Origin: Ailanthus altissimus
Taxonomy: Eukaryota > Streptophyta > Magnoliopsida > Sapindales > Simaroubaceae
Direction: 5' to 3'
Assembly (NCBI GenBank): GCA_946807835.1
Contig: OX327696.1
Span: 6,026,501-6,090,500, forward strand
DNA length: 64,000 nt
Below are positions 59,335-64,000 of this stretch, one piece after another; the stretch's first letter is position 1, and each line of letters begins with the position of its first letter. The notes beneath the pieces are model-generated. The model was not told the DNA's origin, ran no database searches, and saw only the letters and a list, made by a program, of their open reading frames with translations. Both the position numbers and the translations under genes were made by a program.

Positions 59335-62283
59335 TTACTTCAGTACGGTTTTGCTAAACCTCCTTAGGCTCTCCACGACAGTTTGTATTTTCTCTGAAAT
59401 GGAACTGTACAGACATCTCTGCGCTGCTTCATCCAGTCCGCAAGGAGAAGTGCTGGGCCATCCGATGCTGGAAAGCGATGAATCACGCGACATAGAAATT
59501 GCCACCTGCCTCATTTTGGGGAGGTCAAATTCAATTGGCTCGCCAACAACTATGTTAATTCTCTTATTAAATAATGGGATTGGAGGCCTTCTGCCAAACC
59601 TAAAGTTCTCCGGCATCACCTACAAGTTGTTAGGCAAGTAGAACATGAGTCGAAATGAACAAAAAGGACAACTCTGATTAGATGAAACCATGTTTTTGGA
59701 AATTTTTAATACAAGATATTCACAAGTTTCTAGGTTTAAGTTATTGTTATTTTTTGTCCCCCCTCAATTTTTCAAAATTGAAATCTAGCAATATAAGATT
59801 AGTGTTTGCTTGTAATTTTATTCGTCTTAACTTCTAATAGGGATAATGAAAAGCCAAATAAATCAGATATCGCCACTGCTTCTGTATGAACTGGCTTTGC
59901 TGGTATGACCTTAATACACATTACTCAGATATATTACTCCAGTTCTTTAACATTGCTTGTAATAGAATGCTGAATCCAGCTAGGAATATTTGCTTGTAGC
60001 TGCCATTCAAATACCAGATTATCGGTTTAGGGGACAGATCACCAAGTCAATTATTCAATTGGTGGTGCCAACCAATAGCATTTTAACTTAATGAAAAGAC
60101 AATTGAATTGTAAATTCAGAAGAAAAAAGAGAACAATTTTGTTCTGTTTCATGACTTTAAAGGTGGTGAAAGAAAGAAATCAGTCACTCCAATATGCACT
60201 CAAGAGGTTATCAGCCTTCCAGACTATATATATCAATCAACCTGGCCAGGCCCAAAAGTTACTGCATGCTTCAGGAAAAATTTATGAATAAACAGGGAAA
60301 ATTACTGGAAGAAAAACTTTAAAAAAGAAATACCTCTTGAAAACCATGATGAACAATTGGCAAAACTATTGGAGTTACTGGAGCACGAACAATGAGACTA
60401 GCAGTTCCCCATTTCAAACGTGGAATAGGTGTATCTTCTTGTAAAACTTTTCCTTCAGGAAATGTATGTAGCTGACCATACAGAATAGAAACAAACTCAG
60501 AGCAACAACAAAAGGGCATGCTCATTAACTTTTTCCATTTGAAAAGAAAGAAAACAAAACCAAACAATCTGGTGAAATCACCAATTAAAATGATTATAAA
60601 ACCAATCCCATCCATACTTGTAGTGAATCCTTTCATTAAATGTGAACCTTAAACAACTCAAGGTACCAGAGAACAGTTTACTCAATAAGGAACCAGTCCA
60701 TTTGTTTACAAGCTACTGATAATCTCAGAAAACAATAATCATTATGTGAATTCCAAACGTCAGTTCCTTGCATGTTCACCCTGAACTAATGCAATATTCA
60801 GCTCCATGAGTCAGAATTACATTGAAACCAGGAAACCTAAGAACTATACCTACCACATTCATATGATACTGTCTTAAAACTGCAATACTAAATAACTTCA
60901 ACACCATTCCAAGGAGCACTAGACAGGCGAGTAACCAGCACCAAAGTTGTATTACAAATCTGGTCAGCAAAATTGGACATTTGCAATATAAAACATTTGG
61001 GGAAGTGTCATTTATCAAACGATTCCAGAACCCTATAGAAGTTGGAGCCAACAGAAAGATTCCAAAACCCATTAAAGCATCATTTACCTAAACTTCCCAA
61101 AAAAAAAAAGTCCATCAAACCATAGAGGTGAAAATTGCACAATGTTATGTACATACCCATGCTCCATCACTTAAGCGCTCAAGAGCTTCATTCATATGTT
61201 CTTGATAAATTCCACCACCCCTTGTAATAGGTATACATTTGCCTGCAAATATACTAGCTTTCAGCAACATGAACTTACTAGAAAGAGTTCACTACATGTA
61301 CAAATACATAGCAAGCTTGAATAACATTTCAACTACAGCTATTAAGAAAAATATTAAAGATGATGATTATTGATTACATTAAAGAATTCTTGAGAACAGT
61401 AAGAATTTTATCAGAACAGGGAACTCCAATTGCCACTTAATAGATGGTGAAAAGCTTGATACTTAACTCATAGCTTCTATACGCCCCAAACCCCACCGCC
61501 ACCCACCCCACCCAAAAAAAAAGAGAACAAAGGGCACCAGTTGGAAATAAGATTAAGATTCAATTATGTGAATATGAATGTAGTAATGAAACTTAGAATT
61601 GAAAAAATGAAAAATGCAAGTTGCGTTCTATGAGCTTTCTTTTTTTCTTTTTGGGATAAGACATAAAAAGACACTCCTTATTTGATTCATGAATTATTTC
61701 CAGTCAATTGAAACACTAATAAGACAAAATAAACACTAATAAGAACAGGTGGTTGCTCTTTTCTTTCTAAAAAACTTGAAATGCTCATATTCATTCCAAG
61801 CTGATGAAGAAAACAGAAAAATAAAGACCAGGAAATTCTACTTGCCTATTCGGAAAATATAGGACAGAATTGAATTTTTGAAGCAAATATCTTCAGCAGC
61901 GAGAACCCATCGAGCCAATTTTGCATCCATGGTGGGAAAACCCTGGAATCCCCACATAACCGGATCATCCAACCTGTTCATTTATGTACGATATAAATAA
62001 GCAATACAATCACTTAATTTATTAAAAAAAAAAAGCAACAGAATAGAGAAAGAAAGAAAGAGACCGGGACAGACGTGGACATGTGATTGCCAACAGTGAT
62101 GAGGGGTACTCCACAGGGTCTTGATCGCACAAAATGAACCAGAGCATCGGCATTATGTATAGAGGTGGTGTTGAGAACATTGGCCACAACCTTGGCAAAT
62201 GCTCCGACTGCCATGAATACCATCTTCCTTGGAATTCCTCCCAGGTGGTTCGCTTTCCCAGCCCACTCCATTTTCCTTCCCAT
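59335..62283 (-). CDS. Tafazzin-type lysophospholipid acyltransferase (At1g78690-like)
   Basis: Five coding exons on the minus strand, in order: 62283-62075, 61973-61846, 61242-61157, 60471-60334 and 59619-59335. The product has 281 residues, close to Arabidopsis At1g78690. The acyltransferase motifs are complete: HX4D (H67 to D72, in NHMSTLDD), GKCIPITRGGGIYQ (113-126), FPEG (145-148) and TPIVLP (174-179). The family transfers acyl chains from acyl-CoA to lysoglycerophospholipids; At1g78690 was first called an N-acyl-PE synthase and later shown to be a lysophospholipid acyltransferase. It is membrane-bound, probably through the hydrophobic N-terminal part. Intron 1 splits the HX4D motif. Intron 2 starts with GC instead of GT. 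The start ATG at 62281-62283 gives MGRKMEWA, as in the Arabidopsis protein. Confidence 0.93.
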
Positions 62284-63009
62284 CCCCAGTTTGTCTAAGA
62301 TTCCTTCTCCAATCTGCACACTAGTCTAAAGCATAAAAATGTAAATACATGCTTTATCGCCAATTTTCTCTTTGCATTTATTTTTTCTCAATGGAATGAA
62401 AATTTCCCAGTAAAATTCTTCAGTATTGTTTTATATTGTACTACTAGGTTTCTACAAGGCAAGCCCAATGTTAATTTGACATTAATAATTCTCTTCATAC
62501 TTGTATTGAAGATATGTATTTATACAATAATAGCAACTGATCAACATAAAAATGATAGAGAAAATGACCTTTCCCGGTCACTGTTGAATTTATTTTCCAT
62601 ACTTCTTACCTGCATGAACAAGACAATTAGTAGGTATCAGGCTATCAGTGTAAAATATCCAAAAATTCTGCAATTCCGAGAAGCAAAAAAATAATTCCTT
62701 TTAATCGGAAATAATGTATCCTAATAGTTAGAAACTAAGATAAAATCAATAACATAAATGTACAAAAATAATAAGCAATAAATTAAGTAAAATCAGAAAA
62801 GCAATTGGTGATGGGAGCAGCAAATGATCCAGACATATAAAAAATGTTAGCATTACTATTGATTAAAGGTAAACAACAAAAATAATAATACAACAATCAA
62901 GTAGAAAAAATAATAGTCAGTGTTACGAGTAATTGAAAAAGAAAATAGAAATATGGAAAATATATAAAACAAATTAAAAAAAAAAAGATAAAACCGAAAT
63001 GAATGAAAC

Positions 63010-63051
63010 TTAAGAAAATAACATACCTATTTAAGAAAATAACATACCTAT
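63010..63051 (-). repeat. 21-bp tandem duplication that doubles a splice donor
   Basis: TTAAGAAAATAACATACCTAT occurs twice in a row without mismatch (63010-63030 and 63031-63051). On the minus strand each unit carries ATAG/GTATGTT, so the leader intron has two identical donors 21 bp apart. Confidence 0.85.
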
Positions 63052-63074
63052 AAGACATGGCCAAGCATCACCAT
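63048..63074 (-). other. Upstream ORF in the acyltransferase leader
   Basis: An ATG at 63074-63072 opens an eight-residue frame (MVMLGHVL) ending in TAG at 63050-63048, the last three bases before the first splice donor. It is the first ATG found in the inferred leader exon. Such short upstream frames often lower translation; the effect here is inferred. Confidence 0.5.
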
Positions 63075-63190
63075 GTCCTCGCACTATTCAATTGAACAAG
63101 CTTTAGAAGAAAGAGTGATCGAAAGAGAGCAGGAAGAAGAAGAGCGGCAGACGAATCAGCTAGGGTTTTAAAGGAGTTCAAAACGACGAC

Positions 63191-63623
63191 GTTTCCAGTT
63201 AGTAACTAACTTTTTTAGCTAAGGTCGAAACTGCTGCGTTTTGCTGCCAAACAAAAGAAATTTCTTTTTCCCCCATAATTTATAACAATGGGAATTTTTA
63301 TCATTTTTTATAATAAAATTTTAATTACGTTTTTATCTAACTTTATATAGAGAGGGTATATATATAAAATATTTTTGTTTTTGAAGATTTTTGTCTGTTT
63401 GTCTAATATTTTTTAAATAGTGTATAATGTCTATATATATATATATATATAATATTTTTCAAGGATTTTCAAATATTTTAAAGCAGAGAATTGTTAAGTT
63501 TTGGGCCTCGGCCCAAATAAAAAGGCGCCACTATAAAAACTGATCCGATGGAACGCTGAATCCCGCGCTCTGCAATTTCACGAATCGTTCGAAAATATCT
63601 TCAAATTCGAAAGAGAGAAAGCC
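63191..63623. promoter_or_regulatory. Divergent promoter region
   Basis: About 430 bp separate the leader of the acyltransferase gene (minus) from the ATG of the gene at the right edge (plus). The region holds a TA run (63435-63450), a GGCGCC palindrome (63523-63528) directly before ACTATAAAAAC (TATA-like, for the plus gene) and a TCCCGCGC motif at 63560-63567, which resembles E2F sites with one mismatch. Confidence 0.45.
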
Positions 63624-64000
63624 ATGGAAGAATCCTCTGTGAATGAGATCATTGAATTCTGGAAATGTAACATTTTCTCAATTTTTGCCGAATTTCTTTT
63701 ATATTTTCTTCAAATTAGCTAATGTGACGTGAATTTGTAGTTCATGTTATTGATGAAATGAACTAATAAAGAAATTGTTATTTAACTTTGATCTTCGGTT
63801 GTCGAAAGTTTCACGAAATATAATAAAAAATTAATGATTCTCTTATGAATCTACTCATGATTCTCGTCTTTTCTTCTAAGTATAACTTGTATTTCATGAT
63901 TTTGTTGAAATCAGCAAAGGAATTGCTAAGAGTGAGTTTGATCATCGATTGTGAATCTTGTACGGATTTTTAATTTGATTCTGAAAGATCAATCAAGAAA
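63624..64000 (+). CDS. 5' part of an unidentified gene (cut by window edge)
   Basis: The ATG at 63624 stands in a good context (GCCATGG) and reads MEESSVNEIIEFWK up to a donor T/GTAACA after 63666. The next likely exon, 63915-63931, is only 17 bases (CAG/CAAAGG...CTAAGA/GTGAGT) and keeps the frame, adding SKELLR. If the second donor is not used the frame ends at a TAA near 63978. I do not recognise the family; the rest lies outside the window. Confidence 0.45.

Larger units (their letters stand above)
62284..63190 (-). promoter_or_regulatory. 5' leader and leader intron of the acyltransferase gene
   Basis: A leader exon (about 63190-63048) ends TTATAG/GTATGTT. Its intron runs to GTGCAG and a short leader part (62313-62284) precedes the ATG. 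The intron is 734 bp. The leader start near 63190 is judged from the change to pyrimidine-rich text on the minus strand. Confidence 0.55.

Noticed and set aside
59351..59641. 96-codon plus-strand frame
   Set aside because: It is antisense to the last exon of the acyltransferase gene.
60776..61072. 98-codon minus-strand hydrophobic frame
   Set aside because: It lies inside intron 3 of the acyltransferase gene, with no family resemblance and no splice support.
1..64000. tRNA, rRNA, CRISPR arrays, bacterial operons or organelle inserts
   Set aside because: None was recognised on either strand; repeats present are retroelement-derived or simple.

Overview
The window is nuclear DNA of a flowering plant, most likely a eudicot. 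It is strongly AT-rich. It holds a few intron-containing genes whose exons join at GT-AG borders (one GC-AG), separated by long stretches of decayed LTR retrotransposons, solo LTRs and AT-rich repeats. Nothing bacterial, organellar or CRISPR-like was seen. The species cannot be named from the sequence alone.

Layout. From 1 to about 14 kb lies a nest of retrotransposons. A plus-strand Ty3/gypsy element (called X here) has its 5' LTR at the left edge and its 3' LTR at 12662-13891. A minus-strand element (Y) is inserted in the gag remnant of X. Further non-coding LTR-like blocks lie inside Y. From 14 to 23 kb there is AT-rich intergenic DNA with one solo LTR and several small repeats. At 23.1 kb is the last-exon relic of an isoflavone-reductase-like gene. 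An intact F-box gene lies at 24.0-25.3 kb on the minus strand, with a 5' leader intron. From 26.6 to 28.2 kb is an inverted-repeat-bounded block filled by a decayed minisatellite. At 31.8-36.2 kb a minus-strand Ty1/copia relic is interrupted by a solo LTR with a perfect 5-bp target duplication.

The right half carries most genes: a nine-coding-exon D-2-hydroxyacid dehydrogenase (38.0-45.1 kb, +); a small unnamed plant protein (46.4-46.9 kb, +); an inverted-repeat element and a second copia relic (47.5-52.8 kb); an ARMC7 orthologue (54.3-57.1 kb, +), by family knowledge a partner of the minor spliceosome; a tafazzin-type lysophospholipid acyltransferase (59.3-62.3 kb, -) with a GC-AG intron, a leader intron and a small upstream ORF; and the first exons of an unidentified divergent gene (63.6 kb to the right edge, +).

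The genes show no functional cluster; they look like ordinary single-copy housekeeping genes. The most informative signals are the nested retroelement history, the family of three solo LTRs with a hypervariable CpG-rich palindromic block, and the unusual splice-site features of the acyltransferase gene. I saw no clearly new biological system. Exon borders come from reading-frame continuity, splice consensus and memory of family proteins, not from transcripts or searches.
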